A stretch of 64,000 bases of DNA from Mesostigma viride. Lineage: Eukaryota > Streptophyta > Mesostigmatophyceae > Mesostigmatales > Mesostigmataceae. Made by a program: the position numbers and the translations under genes. The number at the start of each line of letters is the position of its first letter. The first letter of the stretch is position 1. The stretch covers positions 893,513-957,512 of the forward strand of contig RPFO01000106.1 of NCBI GenBank assembly GCA_009746045.1, written 5' to 3'. Positions 20,860-30,739 of the stretch are shown here, in pieces. The notes under the pieces were generated by a model. The model did not search any database and was not told where the DNA came from. It saw only the letters and a list, made by a program, of their open reading frames with translations.

Positions 20860-23847
20860 CCTGAGATGTTTAAACCAACTTTTGCTGTCAGGTGTTTGGG
20901 TGCTGCAAAAGTGGAAAACACCATGAACAACCGTTTTCATACTATCAAGGTGCGTGGTGTTCCACGGCTGGTCTCACCTCGTGGACTAGCAGGTGGCCTC
21001 TACCCTGATGACATCATGCAGGCATGGAGTAAGCAGAGGTGGGCACAGTATGCTCATCTCTGTGAAAAGGATAAACAGAGAGGAGAATCATTAAAATTTG
21101 AGGTGGGAGACCAGGTGATCTTCCACAAAGAAAATGCTCCTGGTAAACGTGGTTATTGGCAGGGTCCAGGGACCATAACCTCAGTTGACCTGGAGATGAA
21201 AACTGCTGATGTGGTCTGGAATGGGACCACTTATCATCTGGCTTGGAATAGATTGAAGAGAGATCCAATGAACGTTCAAGAAAATCCCCTGGAAATTATG
21301 GCCCCTGAAGAGGCACTTGGATCTCCCAATCTTTCCTGTCCACCTTTGGCCAGTGAACAGGCTGGACTCCAACTACCAGAAAGGGCGGCCTCCCATCAAC
21401 TGGAGCCTACTACTCAGCAAGCTCAGCCTAAGACATTGACTGGGATATCACAGGATGATATGGATGAAGCTGACTTGTTGGATAATAGGGTGTCTGATCA
21501 GCACCGGAAGCTCCGGCCGTTGGAACATGGGCTTGAGACCCCTGGGCAGGTGGATAACATATTTCAGTCTGAACAGCCAAAGCTTGGATCCAATTACCCT
21601 GGTAATAAGCCATTGCCCTTGGAGACTGATGGGATTCCAGCCCAAGGAAGACAAGCTGAGGAGGGGTTGTCCAGGTTGAACACTCAGCTCGGCAAGAGAG
21701 GCAATCCTCAAGAGCTTCGGGATATTGTAAAGAAGCTCAAGCCCTCACTAAAGATTGCCAAAATAACTTCTCTTCTAGAGAAGGGCATGGACCTTGATGG
21801 CTTTGATGTGGATACCAAAGCAGAGGTCTCTGTCACCTCGCCCTTTAATGCTTTGCTGGATAAGTATTCCCTTGAACCCAGTCCATGGACTATTGTCCAA
21901 GACTTTGCGGGTAACACTGATCATCAAGTTCTTGGGAATATCACTATCCCATTCTTGGGTGAGTCTTTGACACTTTGTGTTGTTGATGGCTATAAGGGAC
22001 CCACTCTCATTGGCCAGCCATTCTTGGTGACTCCCGGTGTTACCATTGTTGATGGCCCCAATAACACAAAGAGTCTCCTAAAAACCCATTGTGACCCAAT
22101 TCCTCTGGAATCATTCAGATGTCTCTTGCCTCTTGAAATGTTCCAGAAGGCAAATTGGAAGACCGCCTGTGTCGGTTCAATAAAAGGAGCAGAATGGGGA
22201 AGGGATATACCCCCAGCTTCTGAGCTGGTAGAACCCGCCCAGCTCAGTGTGACTTCTCTTGGTCTCACAAAAAGGTCATTTGCTGCTCATAGCCCCATGT
22301 CCTTTGATGATGTAGACCTGGATTGTCACACTTTCGCTGGCCTTGAGGCCTGGCGAGTAGCATTGGCGCGTGCGCTCCAGGAGTGGCAAACGCTGGATGT
22401 TTTTGAAGGCATTTCAGAACCTCCACCCAATGCTCAAATGCTTCAGTTGCGTTTTGTATGCAAGATGAAGAGCAAGCTTGGTGAGCCTCCCATACCAAAC
22501 GCACGTCCAGTCGTGACCCAGTTCCATGGTACTACAGACTTTGATAAGGAGGAGCTGTACACTCCTGGCCTGTCACATCCTGTTCTCAGGCTTATTCTTA
22601 GTCTGTACCTTGGTGCTTTGGACTATGGCTTGGATTATGGAGCAGAAATTGATGACTTCACCAGGGCCTTTTTGCATGGTGATCCTCAGGTGGCCAGAGC
22701 CACTTGGCAAGCTCAAAGACCCTGTTGTGTTAAGACCCCAGCATGCTGGATAGCTGAAGTAGGTCATCCCTACATGCAGCCTAAAGTGGGCTGGGAAGGA
22801 CTGGTCAGCAGTCCAGTCATCTGGTATGAAACCATTGCTCCTGCCATCCAGGAGAGATGTCAGATGCAACAATCTCATCTTGCTTATTGTCTCTTTGTGG
22901 GGCAATCCAAAGGACAACCCACCTGGGCTACCTTACATGGAGATGATATGCAACGCATTGGTCCCAAGGGATGGTTGAATGAGACCTATAAAAGGCTCAA
23001 TGACAAGTCCCCTATTGGTACCAGAGCATGGTTTAGTAAAAACAGCCAGGTACCTTACTGTGGCATTGGCTGTACCCTTTTCCAGGATGACAAAGGATGG
23101 CATCTTAAGCTGCAATCGGCGAAGGGGTATAAAGAAAAAGTAATAACTCAGTTGCCCAAGAGAGTAACTGAGGAGAATGCCCCTACGGTTAAAGGTCAAC
23201 TGGGTTGGCTGGCTGCCACAACTAACCCTGACCTGGCAGTACAGAGTAGGATGCCAGACTCTGTTGTTGTAGGAGAAGGAAGGAGGCGCCTGGAGAGCTG
23301 CCTCAATGAATCTCCTGACTTGGTGTTGTCCGGTGTAGACTGGCATGGGCGCATCATCATAGACGCCTACACAGATGCTAGCCAAGAGTCTAGATCTGCC
23401 AACAAGATTGGTGCCAGAGCCGGATGCCTGATCACCATCAGGAATGAAGGCAAACAGCCCTCGTTGGTATACTGGTCCAGTAACCTTCAGAGGAGGCGGT
23501 TTGCTGGCATTGACACCGCTGAGTGCAGGGCATACGCCATGTGCATTCGCGATGCCATATACATAAGAGAGCTACTCTTATGGTGTCTGAGTCAGATAAG
23601 ACCTCAACCCGTGATTGATGTCAGGGTTTATTGTGATAATAAGCCCGTGGTCTCTTTTATCAAGAATGAGAGGGCCACTACTACTGACTTGGACTACCTT
23701 GTGGCAAAGGAGTTGTCCAGCCACTGTATAACCATACATCTGCCAGGACACTCAAATCCTGCTGATGCTATGACCAAGCTTCCACGACTGGCCCTTAATG
23801 GGTACCAGTTGCTGCGGTCCATGATGGCTGGGAAACCCTTGTCATGA
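20860..23847 (+). CDS. Pol C-terminal part: integrase tail, protease-like domain, RT, RNase H
   Basis: The frame is continuous with the integrase part across the insert. First comes an integrase C-terminal module (VGDQVIFHKE, YWQGPGTITSV, TTYHLAWNRLKR, 21104-21260). A retropepsin-like stretch follows at 21800-22065: DVDTKAEVSV in place of a DTGA active site, then VLGNITIPF and LIGQPFL. The RT (about 22290-23250) has DDFTRAFLHGD and the catalytic Asp pair in LHGDDM. RNase H (23340-23800) has DAYTDAS, DTAECRAY, VYCDNKPV and HLPGHSNPADAMTK, the copia-type ending. The stop lies 268 bp before the 3' LTR. The protease-like domain between integrase and RT is unusual, and its missing Gly suggests it may be inactive. 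Confidence 0.85.
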   Translation, partial: PEMFKPTFAVRCLGAAKVENTMNNRFHTIKVRGVPRLVSPRGLAGGLYPDDIMQAWSKQRWAQYAHLCEKDKQRGESLKFEVGDQVIFHKENAPGKRGYWQGPGTITSVDLEMKTADVVWNGTTYHLAWNRLKRDPMNVQENPLEIMAPEEALGSPNLSCPPLASEQAGLQLPERAASHQLEPTTQQAQPKTLTGISQDDMDEADLLDNRVSDQHRKLRPLEHGLETPGQVDNIFQSEQPKLGSNYPGNKPLPLETDGIPAQGRQAEEGLSRLNTQLGKRGNPQELRDIVKKLKPSLKIAKITSLLEKGMDLDGFDVDTKAEVSVTSPFNALLDKYSLEPSPWTIVQDFAGNTDHQVLGNITIPFLGESLTLCVVDGYKGPTLIGQPFLVTPGVTIVDGPNNTKSLLKTHCDPIPLESFRCLLPLEMFQKANWKTACVGSIKGAEWGRDIPPASELVEPAQLSVTSLGLTKRSFAAHSPMSFDDVDLDCHTFAGLEAWRVALARALQEWQTLDVFEGISEPPPNAQMLQLRFVCKMKSKLGEPPIPNARPVVTQFHGTTDFDKEELYTPGLSHPVLRLILSLYLGALDYGLDYGAEIDDFTRAFLHGDPQVARATWQAQRPCCVKTPACWIAEVGHPYMQPKVGWEGLVSSPVIWYETIAPAIQERCQMQQSHLAYCLFVGQSKGQPTWATLHGDDMQRIGPKGWLNETYKRLNDKSPIGTRAWFSKNSQVPYCGIGCTLFQDDKGWHLKLQSAKGYKEKVITQLPKRVTEENAPTVKGQLGWLAATTNPDLAVQSRMPDSVVVGEGRRRLESCLNESPDLVLSGVDWHGRIIIDAYTDASQESRSANKIGARAGCLITIRNEGKQPSLVYWSSNLQRRRFAGIDTAECRAYAMCIRDAIYIRELLLWCLSQIRPQPVIDVRVYCDNKPVVSFIKNERATTTDLDYLVAKELSSHCITIHLPGHSNPADAMTKLPRLALNGYQLLRSMMAGKPLS

Positions 23848-24115
23848 GGAGTAATCTGGGAGCCTGAGCCTAATGCTCCTCCTGTAGGTTTTTATCCCCC
23901 TGGAGGTTTTGTCCTCTCTGGAGAAGAGGTTTTCCTTCAGATTTGGGTTTTCCCTACAGCAGGTTACACCAACCATGCAATGATGAGATGCAAACTCCAT
24001 AAGACCCAAGTGAGTCCCCATTGCCCACATATGTGAAAGTGAACTGGCCAGGTGCGGCCGAACATCAATGAATACATCTAAGCCTTATCACTTTCACAAG
24101 GGAAAGAATGGCTGG

Positions 24116-24597
24116 AGTTGGTTGGAGACCCATCTAGGGTCCACATGGGTCCTCAGAGATAGAGGATCTTGTACAGATTACTACAATATACTTTATTGTA
24201 GTATTGGGCCAATGGCTGTACTTCACTAGTACTCGCCAATGGGATAACGCCACGTAGAATATGTGGGCGTCTCCCAGGCCTCCACGTCACCGGCTGGTCA
24301 AGGGCCGGTGTAGTACTGTCAATAGGACTGAGCCGACTATCGGCCTATTATGTATGCGCATCTGCCTTGGTACCTCCTAGAGGATTCTAGAAGTATCTAA
24401 CACGCGGCATGCACTGAACTACACGGAATGCATGTCCACGTAGGATATTCAGCAAGACTGATGAAGGTGCCAAGCGCAATAGAATATATGCGCAACGAAG
24501 ACGAATTATGCAGCAACGACAATAACGTATGAGAACAATAAACACAACGTTCATTTCATGCTTTCTGATTTACATCGCATTCCATTTATTTGCAACT
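24116..24597 (+). repeat. 3' LTR of the copia-like element
   Basis: 482 bp and apparently identical to the 5' LTR. It is preceded by a purine-rich tract (AAGGGAAAGAATGGCTGG) and followed by the TSD ATATT. Confidence 0.93.
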
Positions 24598-24934
24598 ATA
24601 TTGTCTCGCCATAATCATCTAGTTCCCCCCTCAGCCATGCCGCCCATGCACCGGCCTCCTTATAGGTATGATACATCATGGCGGTGCATGCAGGTGCACC
24701 GGCCGGCGGCCTTAGAATACGCGCTAGAGACTCAGTTGCCACTTGCCATGCAGCATGAACAGCGGCTCAAAAATGCCCTTTTTGAGCCTCTGAGCTGTTC
24801 AATGGCGTATAATGCACGTATTTATAATATACGCGTATATACTATGCGCGTATCATGCGCGTATAACATTACGCAATACGACAATTATTAATTATATGCA
24901 GAGGTTTGGCGTATTGCCATACTAGCCGTACGTT

Positions 24935-25178
24935 GGCCCTGAGGATAGCCGCTACACTAGCGCCTCGTCTGCCATTACAGTAGTCTGAGGACAGCTCGGA
25001 CGTAGGAGGATTACATCCCCATCTAGTGCTTCCCCATCTAGTGGTTGGGGAATGATGCAGATGATATTTGTTTATTAAACTTTTGTGTAATTATTTTTTC
25101 TATAATGAGATTAATAGCATAGTACTCCGTGGTATGCCTTTGCGCATGGCACGCAAGTACTTACTTACTTACTTACTA
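24935..25178 (+). mobile_element. LINE 3'-end fragment with (ACTT)n tail
   Basis: This matches the 3' UTR of the minus-strand LINE at 49252-55146: GAGGATAGCCGCTACACTAG, CCATCTAGTG, ATGATGCAGATGATATTTG, TAATGAGATTA, then a short ACTT tail at about 25155-25178. It lacks the transposon that sits in the larger copy and so serves as its empty-site comparison. A weaker match to the same 3' end lies at 42540-42680. Confidence 0.75.
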
Positions 25179-25484
25179 TAAGCCGTACGAACTCACAGTC
25201 GATCTCACACTGCTCTACATATGCAGTCAGTACTTAGCCCTAGGTATGTACTGCCAGCCTAGCTCTATGCCCCGCCTTGTGCATCGCACGTTCGCTCTGA
25301 CATGCATGCCGGGCGCACCGAGCCATGAGTGCAATGCTCACACGAGTCTTTTTATTGCATGCATGATGCACCAACAAGGGATGCCGCGGATCGTTTCGAC
25401 GGGTCCGATTGCATGCGAACCCTGTGGCATCAGGCATGCCACGTACTGGCATGTACGTGAGGGAAGCTACTAGGCCGGTGGGTC

Positions 25485-25600
25485 CCTGCCCTTCCTGTTG
25501 TGCACACATGCCGTTTGAGCATGCTCCGTGACTCCCCAACGGGAGCACGTGTTTATTATTGTAATTAATTGTGGTTAATTAATTTATATATTCTCCCAAA
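25485..25600 (+). mobile_element. Short ORF1-only LINE 3'-end fragment
   Basis: Contains CTCCGTGACTCCCCAACGGG and a degenerate TTAA-rich tail, matching the 3' end of the family at 28758-30739. Confidence 0.6.
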
Positions 25601-25865
25601 CTGGCCGGAGCCGGTCTATCTAATAAATTAATCATGGGCTCAATCCAAGCCTATGTATCTGTGATCGGATTGACCTCTGCATGAACCAAATTATATCTGG
25701 ACCTCTGGACGGTCCGTTATAACGGGTCTATTAAGAGACTTGTATCTAGACCGCGTGTGTAGAACATCATGAACACAAGTCCTCCAATGTGATGGAAATG
25801 GAATCATGATTGGAATGGTGTGATAACTATCCAGCTTCTAACTAGTGGCAGGTTTGCGGGCGCCC

Positions 25866-26061
25866 TCTTATAATTTGCACCTACAGTTTGCCGGATCGCT
25901 ATAGCGTGTCCGTTTAGCTAGCGCGCCCGAATGCAGCTGTGGCATGCCTTTGGCATGAAGGAGACTGGGGGTCTCTGCCCTTTCTCCTGTAGTGCACACA
26001 CAGGGATTACAAGCACTTCGCGGTGCTCCGTGACTCCCCAACGGGAGCACGTGTTTAATTA
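25866..26061 (+). mobile_element. ORF1-only LINE 3'-end fragment with TTAA tail
   Basis: About 195 bp matching the last part of the 28758-30739 element, from CACCTACAGTTTGCCGGATC to GGGAGCACGTGTTTAATTAA. It carries the conserved CTCCC/GGGAG hairpin. Confidence 0.75.
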
Positions 26062-26333
26062 ATTGCGGGCGCCATCAATGGCCGAAACACTACTATGTTT
26101 ACATACCGGCGCCGAATTTGGTCGTGAGCGTGCGCGCTACGGCCCTACTATGTATATTGATTGGGGGCTGGTACAGAGGAGCCCTATCCTTCGCATAGCC
26201 TCCGCCCATTTCTCGATCTTTGCGAGTCGAATGTGGGCACCTGCCTCGACCCATGCAAATCACATATATATTATTAAGCCCGGCCGGAGATGCTGCTGGG
26301 CGCGTGCATGACTGCCTGTTCTTCCTAGGATAT
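26062..26333. other. Short unassigned gap
   Basis: GC-rich noncoding sequence between a LINE tail and the gag-only LTR element. Nothing is recognised in it. Confidence 0.4.
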
Positions 26334-26826
26334 TGTCAGGATGTGCCCCAATATGCCTGACAGTCTTCTTATTGAGTGTGGCCAGTTTCGGGTATGCCGG
26401 AACTTAATTATGCAACCTTACTATCATATCAGCCTAGTTGTAACCTTTCTATAGAACTTGGTCCCGCCGTATTTGGCCAAGGAATGCAACGGATATAGTG
26501 TTCCGGTCGGCAGTTCAGCCGGCGGGACAATTAGTCGACAGCATTAATTTCCGTGTATTCGATATTTGTACCATGTGTCGGCGCCTTGGCGCCCCATGTT
26601 ATCCATGTGTGTTTGTGGTCGTTATTAATGCGTCAAGTCTTGTGTCAACCGTGGGTCAATCGACTCCACATTGTGTCAACGTGTGTCAAGTGCTTGCCGA
26701 CCAACAGCTTATATGGCGGCGGCACAATGCACCGGTTTGGTCTGAGGTGCAAAGTCAATTAATATAAATCAGTAAAGCAATATACATTCGATCTTTAAGC
26801 CTTGCCACCAGTCTGGAATTCTGACG
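26334..26826 (+). repeat. 5' LTR of the gag-only element
   Basis: 493 bp, starting TGTCAGG and ending TCTGACG. The interior has four GTGTCAA motifs around 26640-26695. Confidence 0.88.
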
Positions 26827-27129
26827 TGGTATCGGTCGGGGTGGCCTCCTAAATTGCTACAAACTGATCCGACAATTTGGTCCGTCAACCTGGCCAAATT
26901 ATCGGCAAATTGACTCCCTGCATCCGACGGCACTTTATGCCAGTCGTGCATATTCTTGAAGGGCTTCCCTGTATCGAAATTCAAGAACTCCAGTATTTGG
27001 ACGATCGTCTCTATCTAGTATTCGCTGTTCTCAACCATCGTCGCATATTAATATTAATCTTTACCATTACGGATTGAGCGTCTCCGGTTTTCTCGGTTGT
27101 GACCAGATTTTAACCTTGCCGAGACAATC

Positions 27130-28183
27130 ATGTCCGCAGCCGCGACAGCAGCAGCTACGAAAGCGACGAAAGATCTCAACATCTTACAGGCCTGCAAAAA
27201 TATTACACAGTTCGACGGCCTCGACCCAGTAAAGTGGGATAACACGAAGATTCCTTTTCTGGCCGTAGTGACAGCATTCGGGATGCTGTCTGTCCTGCTT
27301 GGCACCGAGGTCAACGAGGAACGCGACCTGATTCTTTTTGCTGCCCTTTGTCAGTGCCTCATTGGACCGGCACTCAAAGTGGCAAACAGTGTTACTCAGA
27401 AAACTGGCAGCGTGGCATATCATCGCATCTGTGAAGAATATGAGCATCTCAAACTGCAGATGAGCAACCGGCGAGCACTACGCCGCAAGCTCAATCGAAT
27501 GAAACTGGAACCCGGCGTCACAATGCGGCAATATATAACCGACGGGGAATTAACTTATAACGACCTGATTGCCACCGGCGCTAAAATGGCACCCGAGGAT
27601 CTGGCCGAGAATCTGCTCGCCGGCGTGATCGACCGAGGATTTGCTTCCGTCTCTTGCACAATTAAACCTCGGGGACGGTATCACCCTACAGGAAACTAAG
27701 GCGGCACTTCTTAAGGCATGGGACCTCGTTCACGGTAACAAAGATTCCACGGAGGCCACCGGGGTGTATCATACCTTCCACTCTGGACGCGGTGGCCGTG
27801 GAACCGGCCGTGGCAGGGGGCGTGGCGGTCACAATGGCGGGGCCCAGCGGCCCAGCTGCACCCACTGCGGTCGCACCTCCCACCAGGAGCCGACCTGCTG
27901 GTGGAAGTATCCCCACCTGCGCAACACTCGCGGCAACACCGGCGTCCACCACACCACCGACACCGGCCGGCGCCCTCCCAGGAGGCCCCGGACCTCCCCC
28001 CCGGTTTCTGCTTCTAAACGTCTTATCCAGCTCCCCCCGGGACCGGGAACAAGGGGTAGCAGCCAGCTGGGCCCAGCTAGCACCAGACGTGGGCCCTGGA
28101 GCTTTTCAACCTGCACTGCAGCAGGCGACAGCAGCCAGCCCCCCCAACCCGTCCCCTGGCCCTCCTGCATCGCTAGCGGCTAG
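27130..28183 (+). CDS. Copia-type Gag of the gag-only element, with one +1 frameshift
   Basis: ATG 27130 opens a 189-codon frame with a copia-type capsid pattern (FDGLDPVKWDN, then LMMEP-like MKLEPGVTMRQYI, then LLAGVIDRGF). At 27635-27645 (GGA TTT GCT) the homologous reading continues in the +1 frame (SLAQLNLGDGITLQ) through an RGG-rich stretch. A zinc knuckle follows, CTHCGRTSHQEPTC (C-x2-C-x4-H-x4-C), then a Pro/Ser-rich tail to 28183. Gag packages the RNA. One extra T could be a mutation or a site of ribosomal frameshifting. The identical LTRs leave little time for decay. Confidence 0.72.
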
Positions 28184-28291
28184 TAGCCCGCCCTGCCAGA
28201 CGTGACAGGAGGCAGGTCTCCATGCCAGCAGCCAGCAGTGACCAGTACTGCAGTACCAGCATCAACCAGTCAACCTGTGTTATTTCCTCCT

Positions 28292-28519
28292 GTGGCGCAC
28301 TCCCAGGGACACCTGGGGGCCACCGGTGTCTTTCACAGATTCCAGCATTTTTCAGCATTGCCCAGCAACAGCAGCAACGACAACCAGTTCACCAGTGTTT
28401 TTTGTTTTCTTCTGTGGCGCACTCCCAGGGACACCTGGGGGCTACAGGAGGTTTTCTAAGGTCACCGGCATTCTCCAAGCTACAGCCACTGTGGCGCACT
28501 CCCAGGGACACCTGGGGGC
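28292..28519 (+). repeat. Three copies of a 28-bp hairpin repeat before the 3' LTR
   Basis: GTGGCGCACTCCCAGGGACA followed by CCTGGGGG occurs at 28292-28320, 28414-28441 and 28491-28519. Each copy contains the stem CCCAGG-GACA-CCTGGG. The spacing is uneven (122 and 77 bp), so this is not a simple tandem array. It lies in the untranslated RNA, where it could act in packaging or RNA pairing; that role is inference. Confidence 0.85.
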
Positions 28520-28757
28520 TACAGTCATCAAGTCTCCTCTCAGTACCACCCAGATAGCCGTGTAAGGGGGGGTGCCAGGGCAGTGTACCCGGCTATACCC
28601 TCACTAGCTATAGGTCTCTCTGAGCAAGGGGGGGAACAGGCACATTGTATGCAAGGGGGGTGTCAGGATGTGCCCCAATATGCCTGACAGTCTTCTTATT
28701 GAGTGTGGCCAGTTTCGGGTATGCCGGAACTTAATTATGCAACCTTACTATCATATC

Positions 28758-30739
28758 GATGGATCGAACTGACGGCGGCAGCAAAATGGCTGACGGCGGT
28801 ATGGCTGACGGCGGAGCTCAGATCTTTTGCGTCTGAGCCCCAAATTCGGTCAGACCACTTGCATTCGATGCGCCTTCCTAAGACGCACTTGCCAGTATAA
28901 ACGGTTACGGCTGCCACGCAGTATAGACAAAGTTCCGCACGTGACCAGCTATGACGACTACCAAAGCAAAACGAGGGCTGGAAAAGGAGCTGGCACAGCT
29001 TCCCAGCGCCCAGCCCAACCCTCTCGCCCTCGCCATTGTTCAGCCGACAGGCTTACCCGCCAAACCCTCGCCAAGCGCCTCGCCTGAGCCCAAGAAACCC
29101 TGCCACGATCGCAAATGGCGCCAGTTCCTCCCCGGCGACCGAGACTTCTCCCTCACCGTGTGGCAAGAGTTGTCGCCGCCGGAATGCATTGAGGTTCTCC
29201 AGTTCCTCGAACAGGAGCGGAAGCTCTTCGTGCCCAGGAAGGGGGCGGCTATCGACTACAATGGAGACATGTCCTGGCTCTATGCTTTGAACGAAGTACA
29301 ACAACGCCTGATTATCTTGACCAGCCAATTCCAGATCCGCCTCGGCGACATCACCAGAACGCTCCGCACCCCAGCCCCCGCACAGCCGGCAGCCCCATCG
29401 GCTTCCTCCCTCGGCAAGGATGACATCCGCGCAGTGCTGGAGGAGCACGTGACCTGGCCGCTGGCCGAGCAGCTGACATCGCTGAACACCACGCTCAACA
29501 AGGTCGAGGCCCGGGTCTCCAACGTGGAAACCAAGGTCGTCCACAAGCTACAACCCCAGTTCACGGCGCTACACACCACGGCGCAGCAGGCTTCGGAAAC
29601 GCATGCTGCACTTGTCTCTCGCCTTAACCAGGTGGAGGGCAAGTGTGGCGTGCTCCTGAAGAAGCTTGAGGCCATCACCGCCCACACCGAGGCCCTGGCC
29701 ACACAGGTCCCCAAGATAGCGGAGCAGACGGCCACCATTGCATCCCAGCCACCCCGGCAGGATGCTGGCGACCTCCCGCCGCTCTCCTACGCGGACCTGC
29801 TGCGGTCAGCGACCGCCTCCACCACCGACGCCATCGCCACAAAGCTCCAGGAGCTGGAGGACCACCGCCAGGCCCAGCAACGGGAGGTCACCGACCGCGC
29901 TCGCCGTGAGTGCCGAGTGGTGCTACGTCGCTTCCCCCAGAAGCCAGGTGAGACGTCAACCTCTCTTGCTGACGAGCTCAAGAACCAGCTTCTTACCCTC
30001 ATGGGCCTGGTAGGTGAGGTAGAACTGCGTGGGTGCCACCGCCTTCCCCACTCACGGGACAAGGCGGCCCCCCCACCAGTCCTACTCACCTTCCCCTCCC
30101 CTGAGGATAAGCAGCGGTTCCTCTCTCGTCGCAAGCGGTTGCACGACCTCACCTGGACGCTGGATGACGACCTCACCCCCGCTCAGCAACAGCAGCGACG
30201 CGACCTGTGGCCGGAATACCTCCGCCATAAGCAGGACCCCCAGAAGCCCAAGGTGTACTGGAGGGGCGGGGACCTGATGATCAACCACAAGATGTGGACG
30301 CCCCCAGCGGGCTAGAATAGCAATAGCCCTAGCTTGTAACCATTGGCGTCACTGCCGCTAAGGCAGCCATGCCTAGAATGTTGCCTAGCTAGCTGTGCCA
30401 ACACACCTAGTCACGTGCCGCCAACGCACGGTACACAACCAGCCATAGCCTTAGCCTAGTCCTAGTACAGCCATGCTACGCCCTGGCTATGTTCAGATTA
30501 CTTGCCCACGCTCCTTGTTATGATATGCTCACATGGGTCTTATTGCACCCACAGTTTGCCGGATCGTTAGCCTGTCCTTTTAGCTAGCCGCGCCCGATTG
30601 CAGCTGTGGCATGCCTTTGGCATGAAGGAGACTGGGGGTCTCTGCCCTTTCTCCTGTAGTGCACACACAGGGATTAAAAGCACTTCGGTGCTCCGTGACT
30701 CCCCAACGGGAGCACGAGTTTAATTAATTAATTAATTAA
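28758..30739 (+). mobile_element. Full-length ORF1-only LINE (HAL1-like)
   Basis: TTACTATCATATC at 28745-28757 is repeated at 30740-30752, a 13-bp TSD. The 1.98-kb insert has a 5' leader of about 190 bp with GGCTGACGGCGG repeats and one ORF (28951-30315). Its 3' UTR is shared with the copies at 4119, 25866 and 31515, followed by the hairpin CTCCC-CAAC-GGGAG and a (TTAA)n tail. No endonuclease or RT is present. The closest known parallel is HAL1, a mammalian LINE-1 derivative retaining only ORF1. It was probably moved by a partner such as the EN-RT LINE at 5116. Confidence 0.85.
28951..30315 (+). CDS. LINE ORF1 protein, RNA-binding, coiled coil plus RRM-like
   Basis: An intact 454-aa frame from ATG 28951. 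Residues 1-45 are basic and Pro-rich; 50-120 form a helical segment (RDFSLTVWQELSPPECIEVL). Heptad-like helices at about 150-265 (SNVETKVVHKL, ALVSRLNQVEGKCGVLLKKL) suggest a coiled coil. An RRM-like segment at about 305-385 has ECRVVLRRFPQ and RGCHRLPHS. The C-terminal domain includes DLTWTLDDDLTPAQQQQRRD and VYWRGGDLMINHK. This matches LINE-1 ORF1p architecture: a trimeric RNA chaperone that coats element RNA. The C-terminus recurs in truncated copies at 4624-4833 and 50400-50580. Confidence 0.85.
   Translation: MTTTKAKRGLEKELAQLPSAQPNPLALAIVQPTGLPAKPSPSASPEPKKPCHDRKWRQFLPGDRDFSLTVWQELSPPECIEVLQFLEQERKLFVPRKGAAIDYNGDMSWLYALNEVQQRLIILTSQFQIRLGDITRTLRTPAPAQPAAPSASSLGKDDIRAVLEEHVTWPLAEQLTSLNTTLNKVEARVSNVETKVVHKLQPQFTALHTTAQQASETHAALVSRLNQVEGKCGVLLKKLEAITAHTEALATQVPKIAEQTATIASQPPRQDAGDLPPLSYADLLRSATASTTDAIATKLQELEDHRQAQQREVTDRARRECRVVLRRFPQKPGETSTSLADELKNQLLTLMGLVGEVELRGCHRLPHSRDKAAPPPVLLTFPSPEDKQRFLSRRKRLHDLTWTLDDDLTPAQQQQRRDLWPEYLRHKQDPQKPKVYWRGGDLMINHKMWTPPAG

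Larger units (their letters stand above)
11195..24597 (+). mobile_element. Ty1/copia-like LTR retrotransposon with nested DNA transposons
   Basis: LTRs at 11195-11676 and 24116-24597 are each 482 bp, and I found no difference between them. ATATT flanks the element (11190-11194 and 24598-24602). The LTR ends are AGTTG...CAACT rather than TG...CA. Order: LTR, gag (11690-12907), integrase (12946-13887), nested DNA transposons (13888-20857), then integrase C-terminus, protease-like domain, RT and RNase H (20860-23847), polypurine-rich AAGGGAAAGAATGG, LTR. RT before integrase would mean gypsy; here integrase precedes RT, so it is copia-like. Equal LTRs imply very recent insertion, with the nested elements younger still. 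Confidence 0.92.

Noticed and set aside
26498-26767. Small ORF within the LTR of the gag-only element (also at 30820-31089)
   Set aside because: Identity between the two copies simply reflects identical LTRs; no start context or domain supports a gene.
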